Shown here: piece after piece, positions 34,227-42,742 of the stretch
How positions within the stretch are numbered: the stretch's first letter is position 1
Layout of the letters: each line of letters begins with the position of its first letter
Assembly (NCBI GenBank): GCA_900314685.1
Contig: OMWE01000004.1
Coordinates: 42,601 to 106,600, forward strand
DNA length: 64,000 bases
Reading direction: 5' to 3'
From: an uncultured Actinomycetes bacterium
GTDB lineage: Bacteria > Actinomycetota > Coriobacteriia > Coriobacteriales > Atopobiaceae
The notes under the pieces: model-generated
The model's input: the letters and a program-made list of their open reading frames with translations, nothing else
The model's database searches: none
Told to the model about the DNA's origin: nothing
Translations under genes and position numbers: made by a program

Positions 34227-37200
34227 CCGCGTCCGCGTCCTCGCCCTCGTCCGCGCCGAAAAGCTGCGTGACCTGCAGCGGGAGGCCGCTCGCGGCAATC
34301 TGGTCGGCACCGCCGAAGACGACGATGCTGCGACGGCGGGCGAGCTCGGCGAGCGCCGGCGCCTGCGCGCGCAGGTCGTCGGGCGTGGTGGCCAGGATGC
34401 TCGCGCGGCACCGGTCGCGCCAGCCTTCGGGGCGCTCGGAGAAGAAAAGCCCGTCTTGGCGGCGCGCCAGCTGGCGCGGCTTGAGCGGCGAGTCGTGCGT
34501 CGCGACGGACGACACTATGTAGCCCTCGAGCTCGGCGTCCGTGCCCTGCCAGCCGGCCAGCCAGTCGCCGGCCCCCTCGAAGCGTCCGACGGTGCCGTCG
34601 ACGCCCGGGTCGCGGTACGACCAGAACTGCGCGAGGCCGTCGGTCGTGTGGCGGAAGCCCGTGCCGTAGGCGCCGCCCTTGACGCGCACCTCGTTCCACA
34701 GGTAGTCGAAGCTGAGCGCCCGGCTGATGACCTGCCAGGTGCCGAGCGTGCCCCCGTCGAAGTCGGACGCGTCCTCGCCCTCGGCCACGTAGCAGACGTC
34801 CGACGGCAAGACGAACGCCTCATAGACCGGCTCTCCCGGGTCGGGCAGGGGCAGTGCGAGCCGGTGGGCGCACGCCCGGGGTCCGGCGGCGGGTAGGTCG
34901 AGCGGCAGGCCGTGCGCCCGTGCGGCGAGGTCCCAGAAACGGGCGCGGTCCTCCGCAGGGCCGATGAAGCTCACGGTGACCTCGTCGGAGGTGAAGATAC
35001 GGCGGGCCAGCTCGTCGAGGCGGGCGGTCAGGGCGTCCTTGCGCTCGTCCCAGTGCGCGAGCAGGTCCTTGAGCCACAGGTAGTACTCCACGCGGCCTAT
35101 GCGGTCGGCCGCGGCGCTCGCGGCGGAGTAGTGCGCGGACAGGCGGGCCATCGCTGCGGCGTGCCCGGACCCCAGGAAGCCCTGCTCCAGGCCGATGCGG
35201 CGCTGCATGAGGATGTCGCGCATGCGGTCGGTGTCGGCAAAGTCGGTCGTGCCCCAGACCTCGGGCGGCAGGGCGACGAGCTGGTCGAGCTTGTCCGAGA
35301 GGGCGCTCGCGCCCATCACGAGCAGCGGGCGCAGGTAGCCCGGGTCGTCGTCCCGGCTGTACGTCTCGGTGAAGAAGTCCAGCGTGCCCAGGTTGCGCTC
35401 GATCAGCGTGTCGAGCGCGGAGGCGTCGTGGCTGTCCGTGCCGAGCTTGGTGAGCAGGTCGGTCAGGACGCCAACGTAGGGCAGGTCGTCGGCCTCGAGG
35501 CGGCGCAGGTCGAAGTAGGCGTAGACGTAGTCGATGCCGTGGGTGGGCAGCTCGTGCGCCAGGCAGGGCAGCGGCGCGGTCCGGTCCCACGAGGCGGGCG
35601 GCTCGGCCGGGGCTTCGGCGATGTCGGAGATGGTGAGCTGGGGGAGTGTGGCCAGATCCTCGGGGGAGTCGGGGGCCTCCTGCTCCGCCCGCAGGGCTGC
35701 GACCTCCTCGGCGATGGACGCGAGTTCGGCCTCGGAGAGCCGGTCCTTCTTTGCCGCGAGCTCGGCTGCCTCCTCGTCGGCGGACCCCGCCGCGACGGGC
35801 ACGAGCTCCACCTCGGCGGAGTGAGCGGACTCGCAGACGAGCTCGGTCAGCAGGCGCTCGAAATAGCCGGTCCCCAGACCAGCCTTGAGGTGGGCCAGTA
35901 CGTCTTCGTAGCGGAGGTAGGCGACGGGGTCATCGTCGTCGTAGAGCCAGCTGGAGAGCACCGCCATCGACAGCGCGACGCCGTCCGGGGTGTTGCCGAA
36001 ATCGCCCTCGCGCAGGTTGAACTCCGCCTGGGCGAGGGAGGCCTCGAGCCGCTCGGTGCCGATGCCGGCCGCCGCGAGGTCCGCGCAGGTCCGCTCCACG
36101 AGGGTGCGGAACTGCTCGGCGACGCCGGGCTTTGCGCCTTTGAGCTGCAGGTAGACCTGGGATTGCAGCTCGCTGTCGATGAGCGACGCGGTGAAGTCGT
36201 CGCCCAGGCCGGCGTCGAGCACCGCGCGCTTGAGCGGCGCCTCGTTGGAGCCGGCGATGGCGTCGAGCAGGACGTCTGTCGCCAGGACGCGCTCGCGGTC
36301 GGAGGACGTGCCGATCACGTACGCGAGGCCGACGGCGGCGTTGGTGGGTGCCGTCGCCATCTCGACGCGGGTCAGCGCCGGTGTGACGGGCGCCTGCAGG
36401 GGCAGCGGGTTGGGGGCGCCGGCGCCGCGGTCGGCCGCCTCGCGGAAGCGGCGGTCGACGAAGGCCAGCTCGCGTTCGATGTCCAGGTCGCCGTAGAGGA
36501 TCGTGTAGGAGTTGGGCAGGTTGTAGTGGCGTGCGTGCGTGTCGAGGAACTCCTCGTAGGTCAGCGTGGGGATGGCGCGCGGCATGCCGCCCGACTCGTA
36601 GCGGTAGGGGGTGTCGGGGAAGAGCGCGCGGCTGATCCCCTCAAAGAGCACCTCGTCCGGGTCGGAGAGGGCGCCCTTCATCTCGTTGAAGACCACGCCG
36701 TTGTAGACCAGGCGCGCGTCCCCGTCGCCCGGGTCGGCGGGCGTCCCGTCCTCGCCCACGAGCTCCGTGTGCCAGCCCTCCTGCTCGAAGATGCGCGGGC
36801 GGTGGTAGATGGCGGGGTGCAGGACGGCGTCGAGGTAGACGTCCATCAGGTTCTCGAGGTCCCGCTCGTTGGTCGAGGCGACGGGGTACATCGTCTTGTC
36901 CGGGAAGGTCAGCGCGTTGAGGAAGGTCTGCATGCTGGTCTTGAGCAGGTTGACGAAGGGCTCCTTCACGGGGAAGCGGTCCGACCCGCACAGGACCGAG
37001 TGCTCCAGGATATGGAAGACGCCCGTGTCGTTGGCGGGCGGTGTCTTGAAGGCGATGGCAAAGGATTTGTTGACGTCGGGGGTCGCGAGCCAGAGCGCGC
37101 GGGCGCCCGAGGCGTCGTGGCGCATCACGTAGCCCGTGCCCGCGAGCTCGGGGAGGGGCTCGACGGCGGTCACGGTGAATCCCGCATGATGCGTGCCGAC

Positions 37201-37248
37201 GGCGAGTGCGGGGTCGGCGACGGTGAAGTCTTTCGTCTGTTGCTGCAT
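34198..37248 (-). CDS. M16C family zinc metallopeptidase (PreP/Cym1-like)
   Basis: This 1016-residue protein has the inverted zinc motif HILEH (H79, E82, H83) in FHILEHSVLCGSDRFP, followed by the M16C-typical VKEPFVNLLKTSMQTFLNAL and TMYPVAST. Two homologous halves of about 450 residues are joined by a helical hinge, forming the clamshell that degrades unstructured peptides. The ATG at 37248 with CAGGAGGTTTTG is chosen; the open frame upstream is unconserved. No signal peptide is seen, so it is probably cytosolic. Its 3' end overlaps the HgdB-like gene. Confidence in the family is high. Confidence 0.92.
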   Translation of the reverse strand: MQQQTKDFTVADPALAVGTHHAGFTVTAVEPLPELAGTGYVMRHDASGARALWLATPDVNKSFAIAFKTPPANDTGVFHILEHSVLCGSDRFPVKEPFVNLLKTSMQTFLNALTFPDKTMYPVASTNERDLENLMDVYLDAVLHPAIYHRPRIFEQEGWHTELVGEDGTPADPGDGDARLVYNGVVFNEMKGALSDPDEVLFEGISRALFPDTPYRYESGGMPRAIPTLTYEEFLDTHARHYNLPNSYTILYGDLDIERELAFVDRRFREAADRGAGAPNPLPLQAPVTPALTRVEMATAPTNAAVGLAYVIGTSSDRERVLATDVLLDAIAGSNEAPLKRAVLDAGLGDDFTASLIDSELQSQVYLQLKGAKPGVAEQFRTLVERTCADLAAAGIGTERLEASLAQAEFNLREGDFGNTPDGVALSMAVLSSWLYDDDDPVAYLRYEDVLAHLKAGLGTGYFERLLTELVCESAHSAEVELVPVAAGSADEEAAELAAKKDRLSEAELASIAEEVAALRAEQEAPDSPEDLATLPQLTISDIAEAPAEPPASWDRTAPLPCLAHELPTHGIDYVYAYFDLRRLEADDLPYVGVLTDLLTKLGTDSHDASALDTLIERNLGTLDFFTETYSRDDDPGYLRPLLVMGASALSDKLDQLVALPPEVWGTTDFADTDRMRDILMQRRIGLEQGFLGSGHAAAMARLSAHYSAASAAADRIGRVEYYLWLKDLLAHWDERKDALTARLDELARRIFTSDEVTVSFIGPAEDRARFWDLAARAHGLPLDLPAAGPRACAHRLALPLPDPGEPVYEAFVLPSDVCYVAEGEDASDFDGGTLGTWQVISRALSFDYLWNEVRVKGGAYGTGFRHTTDGLAQFWSYRDPGVDGTVGRFEGAGDWLAGWQGTDAELEGYIVSSVATHDSPLKPRQLARRQDGLFFSERPEGWRDRCRASILATTPDDLRAQAPALAELARRRSIVVFGGADQIAASGLPLQVTQLFGADEGEDADADESDGGARG

Positions 37249-37534
37249 CAAAACCTCCTGGTCTGCAGGCCGGCATGACGCCCGCCGCAAGACGATGGAC
37301 TGCCCGGCAAACACGGGCGCCACACAGTGTCTGGACAACGCTTCTCTGATAAGCAGCGCATATGGTATGGATAGTACTGTACCCAATGGGGCAGGCGCCG
37401 TGTGCGCTTCTTTTGAGGGGGAAGTCAAAAACAGCAACATACAGCGCGGTGCGCATTGGTGGGCGGTGCGCGTTGGTGATATCCTGCTACATCGCTGTGT
37501 ATGGGCAAAAGCGCAGATGGGGAGTCGGAAGGAC

Positions 37535-38476
37535 ATGCTCGAACCGCAGGCACAATCGACACCGGAGGGTACGATCGAGCAGGCGACGCCCGATCCGACG
37601 GGCAACGCGCTGATCCGCGGTATCGTGATCACCATCGTCGGCGGTGCGCTGTGGGGGCTCAACGGGACCGTCGCCAAATACCTGATGGACGTCTACCGGG
37701 TCGAGCCGCTCTGGCTCGCGTGCGCGCGCGAGCTGGTGGCCTGCTGGCTTTTCTTGGGCGCCGCCTGGGTCAGGAATAGGTCCCGCCTGACGGGTGTCTT
37801 CCACGACCGCCGCAGCCTTGCCTCAATCGTCGTCATCGCAATCGGCGCGATCCTCTTCTCGCAGGTCGCCTATCTGCTGGCGATCGACTGGACCAACTCG
37901 GGCACTGCCACGGTGCTGCAGGCGCTGTCCATGCCGATCGTGCTGATCCTCGTCTGCATCCGTACGCCTCGCCGGCCCCGTCGTCGTGAGGTCGCAGGTC
38001 TCATCCTGGCTTTTACTGGCACCTACCTGATGGCGACTGGCGGCAATCCCTCGCAGCTTGCACTGCCGCCCCAAGGCCTTTTCTGGGGTCTGATGTGCGC
38101 CGCCGCGGCGACCATCCTCTCCATCCTGCCGGCCCAGATGATGCGGAAGTGGGGCAACTTCGTCGTGAACGGGCTCGCCTTCCTGATGTCGGGCCTGATT
38201 CTCGCGTGTGTGTACCACCCGTGGAACCACATGCCGACGCTCGACGCCTTCGGTTGGGCGCTGGTGGCCTTCTCGATCGTCTTTGGCACGTTCGGCGCCT
38301 ACGGCCTCTACCTGCAGGGCGTGAAGGAGATCGGCTCCGTCCGCGGCTCCATCCTGTCGACGTCGGAGCCGCTGGTCGCCACGATTACCTCGGTGCTGCT
38401 CATGGGCGTGTCGTTCAGCCTGCCGGAGCTACTCGGCATGGGGTGCATCCTCGTGACCGTGGTCCTCACGGCATAG
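37535..38476 (+). CDS. EamA/DMT-family transporter
   Basis: This 313-residue protein has ten transmembrane helices in two EamA repeats: IVITIVGGALWGLNGTVAKYL opens the first, and GLMCAAAATILSILPAQM opens the second. The segment SVRGSILSTSEPLVATITSV near the C-terminus is typical of metabolite exporters. A GGAAGGAC ribosome-binding site precedes the ATG at 37535; a second in-frame ATG at 37517 is possible. It is divergent from the M16 gene and convergent with uspA. Substrate unknown. Confidence 0.83.
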   Translation: MLEPQAQSTPEGTIEQATPDPTGNALIRGIVITIVGGALWGLNGTVAKYLMDVYRVEPLWLACARELVACWLFLGAAWVRNRSRLTGVFHDRRSLASIVVIAIGAILFSQVAYLLAIDWTNSGTATVLQALSMPIVLILVCIRTPRRPRRREVAGLILAFTGTYLMATGGNPSQLALPPQGLFWGLMCAAAATILSILPAQMMRKWGNFVVNGLAFLMSGLILACVYHPWNHMPTLDAFGWALVAFSIVFGTFGAYGLYLQGVKEIGSVRGSILSTSEPLVATITSVLLMGVSFSLPELLGMGCILVTVVLTA

Positions 38477-38499
38477 CGTTGTCCTCACGGCGTAGGGAT
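38462..38499. repeat. 19-bp tandem duplication spanning the EamA stop
   Basis: GTCCTCACGGCATAGCGTT (38462-38480) is followed by GTCCTCACGGCGTAGGGAT (38481-38499); each copy contains a TAG, the first being the actual stop of the transporter. Confidence 0.8.
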
Positions 38500-38522
38500 G
38501 TACGCCCCGCTACCTCCCGACA

Positions 38523-38553
38523 CGAAAACCGCCCGCGGTCATATCGCGGGCGG
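38523..38553 (-). terminator. Terminator of uspA (possibly bidirectional)
   Basis: CCGCCCGCG (38529-38537) pairs with CGCGGGCGG (38545-38553). On the minus strand it is followed by GTTTTCG. It lies between convergent EamA and uspA genes. Confidence 0.75.
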
Positions 38554-38557
38554 CAGT

Positions 38558-38591
38558 GCGGCGCGTTTGTCTTTTGCGGCGCGTTTGTCTT
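38558..38591. repeat. 18-bp period tandem duplication downstream of uspA
   Basis: GCGGCGCGTTTGTCTT occurs at 38558-38573 and 38576-38591, between the terminator and the uspA stop. Confidence 0.75.
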
Positions 38592-38609
38592 TCTTATCTG
38601 TCTTTCTTA

Positions 38610-39059
38610 CTACTTCACGACGAGCACGTCCGTCTTGGACGAGCGGATTAGGAAGGTCGAGATCGAGCCGAGCAGCGCGTATTTGATGGGGGAGAGGCCG
38701 CGGGCGCCGCAGATCACCAGGTCGGGCATCTCGACGTCCAGCATCTCCTCCTTGAGCGTCTCGCGGATGCGGCCGGCCTTGACGATGACCTTGACGCTCT
38801 TGATGAGCGGCTCGGCCTCGGCGGCGGCGACCTGGTCGGCGATCGAGTCGCGGAAGGCGCTGTCGAGCGACTGGATCAGGTTGGCGGGGAAGGAGCCCGT
38901 GGTCTCGAGCGCCGTGGAGTCGATCACGTGGCCGATCACGAGGTGGGCGTTGTTGGTGACCGCCGCGGTGATCGCGCGGTCGAGGACCGCCGCCTGCTGC
39001 TCGGAGCCGTCGAGGGCGACAAAGACCTTGTCGTAGCCGAGATCCTCATACTGGGACAT
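38610..39059 (-). CDS. Universal stress protein (UspA family)
   Basis: This 149-residue nucleotide-binding protein has KVFVALDGSEQQAAVLDRAI at the N-terminus and the C-terminal loop ICGARGLSPIKYALLGSIS, close to the ATP-binding G-x-x-G-x(9)-G-(S/T) motif of ATP-type UspA proteins. It helps cells survive stress by an unclear mechanism. GAAAGGAGAC precedes the ATG at 39059. It is divergent from uppP. Identity at family level is confident. Confidence 0.92.
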   Translation of the reverse strand: MSQYEDLGYDKVFVALDGSEQQAAVLDRAITAAVTNNAHLVIGHVIDSTALETTGSFPANLIQSLDSAFRDSIADQVAAAEAEPLIKSVKVIVKAGRIRETLKEEMLDVEMPDLVICGARGLSPIKYALLGSISTFLIRSSKTDVLVVK

Positions 39060-39278
39060 AGCCGTCTCCTTTCGTGCGCGGCGCTGTCGGATTCTGCCTG
39101 ACGCGCCTGTCTCGCCGGGGCTTCTTTGTGCTGCTAGCCCCAGTGTACCCAGCGGTCTCTGCAGCGGTCGGTGTTTTTCCGCGGTAGATGTGGCGAGGCG
39201 GGCAAACGGCGCGCCAGCTTGTCTTACTATGCCTACGCACAATGCGCCTGCACACACCCGATCGGCAGGAGGCCGAAC

Positions 39279-40211
39279 GTGAATCTCGCTGTGAGTCTGA
39301 CCGAAATCCTCAAAGCCGCTCTCTTTGGCCTGGTGGAGGGCATCACCGAGTGGCTGCCCATCTCGTCGACCGGCCACATGCTGCTGCTCGACCAGTTCGT
39401 GACGCTCGATGTGTCGCGCGACTTTTGGGACATGTTCCTCGTCGTGATCCAGCTCGGCGCGATCCTCGCCGTGTGCGTGCTCTTCTTCCACGAGCTCAAC
39501 CCCTTCTCGGGCTCGAAGTCTCGCGAAGAAAAACGCGGCACCTGGCGCCTGTGGGCTCAGATCATCGTGGCCTGCCTGCCCGCCGCGGTCGTCGGCATCC
39601 CGCTGGACGACTGGATGGAGGAGCATCTGGGCAGCCCCTTTGTGATCGCCGCCGCGCTGATCGTGTACGGCATTATCTTCATCGTGATCGAGACGCGCCG
39701 TGCCAACAAGGCCCAGGCGCTCGCGACCGACGCGGGCCGCGGCCGTCACATGGCCGCCGTGTCTCCCTATGCCAGCCCGAGCGAGCTGGCCGACGCCGAC
39801 GCGCGCGTCACCTCGATCGAGGACCTCGACTGGAAGACTGCCATCGGCATCGGCATCTTCCAGGTGCTCTCCATCGTGCCGGGCACCTCGCGCTCCGGCT
39901 CCACGATCATCGGCGGCCTGCTGCTCGGCTGCTCCCGTACCGTGGCCGCGGAATTCACCTTCTACCTGGCCGTGCCCGTGATGTTCGGCGCGTCGGGCCT
40001 GCGCCTGGTCAAGTACTTCCTCAAGGGCAACACCTTCGCCATGGGCGAGACGGTCATCCTGCTGGTGGGCTGCGCCGTGGCCTTTGTCGTGTCGCTGCTC
40101 GCGATCCGCTTCCTGATGTCCTTTGTCAAGAAGCACGACTTCAAGCCCTTCGGCTGGTACCGCATCGTCCTCGGCATCGCCGTGATTGCGTACTTCGCCC
40201 TCGTGGCGTAG
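39279..40211 (+). CDS. uppP: Undecaprenyl-diphosphatase
   Basis: UppP (BacA) dephosphorylates undecaprenyl diphosphate so the lipid carrier can be reused for cell-wall synthesis; it also confers bacitracin tolerance. The 310-residue protein has eight hydrophobic helices and the two active-site motifs EGITEWLPISSTGH (near residue 17) and PGTSRSGSTI (near 205). A polar loop of about 45 residues (RRANKAQALATDAGRG...) lies between helices 4 and 5. The GTG at 39279 is preceded by GCAGGAGGCC. Identity is certain. Confidence 0.95.
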   Translation: MNLAVSLTEILKAALFGLVEGITEWLPISSTGHMLLLDQFVTLDVSRDFWDMFLVVIQLGAILAVCVLFFHELNPFSGSKSREEKRGTWRLWAQIIVACLPAAVVGIPLDDWMEEHLGSPFVIAAALIVYGIIFIVIETRRANKAQALATDAGRGRHMAAVSPYASPSELADADARVTSIEDLDWKTAIGIGIFQVLSIVPGTSRSGSTIIGGLLLGCSRTVAAEFTFYLAVPVMFGASGLRLVKYFLKGNTFAMGETVILLVGCAVAFVVSLLAIRFLMSFVKKHDFKPFGWYRIVLGIAVIAYFALVA

Positions 40212-40282
40212 GCATACTAGGCCAAGGTCTCGAGCACGACGCCCCGAGCGCGTTGTCCCGAGCATGACGCCCCGTGCACGCC

Positions 40283-40590
40283 GCCCCTCTTGGGCGTAGT
40301 TTTCCGTAAAACTGCAGCAAACGGTGCCTTGGAGGGCAATCGTGTCTGGGGACATGTCATGCTGCGCCCCTCTGGGATAGGGTTTTGCGCAGATCTGCGG
40401 AAAACCCCACGTGAGAGGGTAATTACCGTGGTGCTAATCCGTAGCATTTACCCGCTGATGCGTGGTTTTCCGCGTGCGTGCGGAAAACCCTATCCAAGAG
40501 GGTAATTGCTCTTTCCACGGTTTTGGCCGCCGCCCCTCTTGGCCTGGGTTCTCTGGATATCTGCGCAAAACCCTGTCCAAGAGGGCAAAC
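40283..40590. repeat. Palindromic repeat array C (CCCCTCT/GTTTTCCGC family)
   Basis: Four palindromes of 58-61 bp: 40283-40340, 40366-40424, 40448-40508 and 40532-40590. The consensus has outer arms CCCCTCTTGG / CCAAGAGGG and inner arms AGGGTTTTCCGCA / TGCGGAAAACCCT, ending in TAATTG. Start-to-start spacing is 83, 84 and 82 bp. The segments between repeats are 23-25 nt and unrelated. The second unit is almost perfect (GGGTTTTGCGCAGATCTGCG centre). Array D beyond the next gene belongs to the same family. Confidence 0.88.
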
Positions 40591-40689
40591 ACCGCAAGAA
40601 GCTTGGCAGCGGCAGTACTTCCAGGGACGGTAGAACCAGAGGAGCAGCAAAATCAGGAATACATCCACTTGTTGATCCCTCACGACCGC

Positions 40690-40728
40690 CTCACATAAAT
40701 GTCTCTCACATAAATACCTCACATAAAT
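40690..40728. repeat. Three CTCACATAAAT units
   Basis: CTCACATAAAT at 40690-40700, 40705-40715 and 40718-40728, spacing 15 and 13 bp, between array C and the DUF559-like gene. It may be an operator for that gene or a slippage product. Confidence 0.6.
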
Positions 40729-40954
40729 AGGGGACATATGAAAACGAGGCATGGAAGAATTCGCGCATCAGTGGCAAGCGTCCAGCCTCCTACCTGCGCT
40801 TTGTTGAAAACTCTGCAGCTGCATGCCAGCTGAGCGCAAGTTTCAGACAAGTCAAAGTAAGAAACCCGCGTTGGGTTCTGTCAACTGACATTAGTCTGTT
40901 CCCACTCGGACGCCGCGACCCGCGTTGGCTCCGCAAGTCAATGAGGAGGGACAG

Positions 40955-42262
40955 ATGCCGCTCGTAATCACCGATATGTCCGCACTGCGTTACTACCGTT
41001 TCGCCAAGGCAGGGCTGGTGCCCGAACCGCAACCCTGCGATGTGCGTGGCCTTGACTGCGCAACCGCTACGCTCAAGGGGATTGATCCCTCTGATCTCGC
41101 TTGGCGTCATATCGCGCCGCATTTGCTTGCCGAACGTGGAGTGATTGCGCGTGCTGCGGTGGAGCCCGGTCTTGCTGTCGCGGCCGAGCATCACTTTGTT
41201 CCCAACAAGGAGGCGCTTTACGATCTCGAGAGGGCGCCTGTTGACGACGGAGATCTGCACTGTCAGGTGCTGCGCAACCTAGTGAAGTGGTCTCGCTCTG
41301 CGCTTGCCGCGTATGACCCCACGGCGCTGCAGGCGGGATCCCTGCTCAGCGACCAACTCGGCTATGAATTTCCACGATTGGACCTTATGGTCCGTGAGGA
41401 CGCAAAGAGCAGGTCAAAGGCAGCGATTGCCCACATGTGGTCCGGCGACCTCCCCGATGGTGCCCTGATGCGAATCAACGATTCAACGTTGGTAGTCTCC
41501 CCGGAATTGCTGCTGACTCGCCTATCGATTCTACGCCCTGATGCGCCGCATGTGCTGGCTGCGCTTGGGCTTGAGCTGGCGGGGAGGTATGCCCTTCTTC
41601 CAAAAGGGTACGTCGACTGCAGCAAGCTCATCGATGAGGGTAGGGAGCTTGTTTCGTCGGAAGGCCGGCTATTGGGCGATGGCTACGTCAGTGCCAAGAG
41701 CCTGCTTGACGTTGATCGGCTGGATGCCTTCTTTGCCCAGGTCACAGCAAAGCGTGGGCGGCATGCGCGCGAAGTGGCGATGCCGCGGATCTTCGCCGGC
41801 AGTGAATCGCCCCTGGAGTCAAATTCCAATGTGTCGCTTGTCTTTCCGCGTTTGTCGGGAGGCTTTTCTGCCGGAAAGGCAGAGCTCAATGCCGAGGTTC
41901 GTCTCTCTGCCGATGCGCGTGCGCTTTGCAACGGAGCGCGTGTCTGCCGGCTTGATCAGCTGTTCGTCGGGCGCGGTGGGCGAAGGGTCGATTTCGAGCC
42001 GGGCGGTGATGCATGGCACAGAGGCATGGCGTGGAAGAAGGACAATAATCGCAGACAGGCTCTTGAGCATGACGGGTACGAGGTGGTGGCGGTGAGCTGG
42101 GACGAGTTCGCCGACTTTGCACGTTGGAGGCTCATCGCCGAGGACATGGCCGCACGCCTGGGAAGGGGCCTGCGGCCCGCCTCAGAGCGTATTTGTCAAC
42201 GGCAGGCTGCGGTGCATGCGGACCTCTGCGACACTGATCTTTTGCGTGAAACGTTCCGGTGA
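40955..42262 (+). CDS. Protein with C-terminal DUF559/Vsr-like nuclease domain, flanked by palindrome arrays
   Basis: I do not recognise the whole 435-residue protein. Its C-terminus (about 340-405) reads GRRVDFEPGGDAWHRG ... KKDNNRRQALEHDGYEVVAVSWDEF, matching the DUF559/very-short-patch-repair-like fold: an acidic D-F-E pair, a histidine, a D-x-x-R motif and a terminal G-Y-x-V-x-x-x-(S/T)-W-D strand. The N-terminal 300 residues contain MSALRYYRFAKAG and a helical middle, loosely like AbiEi-type or promoter-recognition modules. GAGGAGGG precedes the ATG at 40955. GC is lower than the surroundings. Arrays C and D of the same repeat family lie directly on both sides. A nuclease or regulatory role is inferred only. 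Confidence 0.65.
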   Translation: MPLVITDMSALRYYRFAKAGLVPEPQPCDVRGLDCATATLKGIDPSDLAWRHIAPHLLAERGVIARAAVEPGLAVAAEHHFVPNKEALYDLERAPVDDGDLHCQVLRNLVKWSRSALAAYDPTALQAGSLLSDQLGYEFPRLDLMVREDAKSRSKAAIAHMWSGDLPDGALMRINDSTLVVSPELLLTRLSILRPDAPHVLAALGLELAGRYALLPKGYVDCSKLIDEGRELVSSEGRLLGDGYVSAKSLLDVDRLDAFFAQVTAKRGRHAREVAMPRIFAGSESPLESNSNVSLVFPRLSGGFSAGKAELNAEVRLSADARALCNGARVCRLDQLFVGRGGRRVDFEPGGDAWHRGMAWKKDNNRRQALEHDGYEVVAVSWDEFADFARWRLIAEDMAARLGRGLRPASERICQRQAAVHADLCDTDLLRETFR

Positions 42263-42284
42263 CGATGCCGCAGTAGCGCATCGA

Positions 42285-42562
42285 CAGAAAACCCTTGCTA
42301 CGAGGGTAATTGACGCAGAACTAATACACGGTCAGACCCCCCTTGAGTGCGGTTTAGCAAAGAGTTGTGGAAAACCCTAGGTAAGAGGGTAATTGCTGAA
42401 GAAGGGAAACCGATGAATACCCCTCTAAGACGGGGTTTTGCTCAAACCTGCGGAGAATCCCGTATAAAAGGGTAGTTGAAGAGAAGGTGCTCAGAAACGA
42501 TACCCCTCCAACCCATGTTTTTCTGTAATGATGCGGCAAACCTCTTCATAGAGGGGCGATTG
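42285..42562. repeat. Palindromic repeat array D (same family as array C)
   Basis: A right half-unit (42285-42312, ending GAGGGTAATTG) is followed by full units at 42336-42395, 42418-42478 and 42501-42562. Spacing of the full units is 83 and 83 bp, and a complete first unit would have begun 83 bp before the second, inside the stop region of the DUF559-like gene. Intervening segments are 22-23 nt and differ. Arms are CCCCTCT / AGAGGG with inner GTTTT / GAAAACC, more degenerate than array C. Confidence 0.83.
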
Positions 42563-42617
42563 ACTCCTCGGCTAAGGTCCCGAGCGACATTGAAACCAGC
42601 CAATAGGTTGGGGACAA

Positions 42618-42662
42618 GAAAGCGCCCCTCTTCCAGGCGGAATCCGTGTGGAAGAGGGGCGC
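42618..42662 (-). terminator. Terminator of pfkA
   Basis: GCGCCCCTCTTCC (42622-42634) pairs perfectly with GGAAGAGGGGCGC (42650-42662). On the minus strand it is followed by TTTCTTG. It lies 80 bp past the pfkA stop. The arms resemble the outer arms of arrays C and D. Confidence 0.75.
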
Positions 42663-42742
42663 CTCAAAGGGCCTTTAAGAAAAACAGTTCAACAGCGCAA
42701 AAAGATACGCGTGCGAGCCGCACGCCCAGCCGTGAGCCGCGC

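Larger units (their letters stand above)
40212..40954. other. Non-coding 743-bp region with palindromic array C
   Basis: No gene is supported. It holds array C (listed), a duplication of GAGCAYGACGCCCCG near 40230-40275, three CTCACATAAAT units at 40690, 40705 and 40718, and an AACCCGCGTTGGGTT inverted repeat near 40866. The promoter of the DUF559-like gene should lie at the right end but is not obvious. Confidence 0.65.

Noticed and set aside
34912..37278. 788-codon open frame opposite the M16 peptidase gene
   Set aside because: Low-complexity Val/Gly/Arg composition and complete overlap with a clear M16C enzyme.
40955..42262. Transposase
   Set aside because: No DDE or HUH motif and no terminal inverted repeats specific to the gene; the flanking palindromes are multi-copy arrays.
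40283..42562. Canonical CRISPR array
   Set aside because: Repeats are 58-62 bp palindromes that vary between units, spacers are only 22-25 nt, and no cas gene is in the window; a new type of array is a better description.
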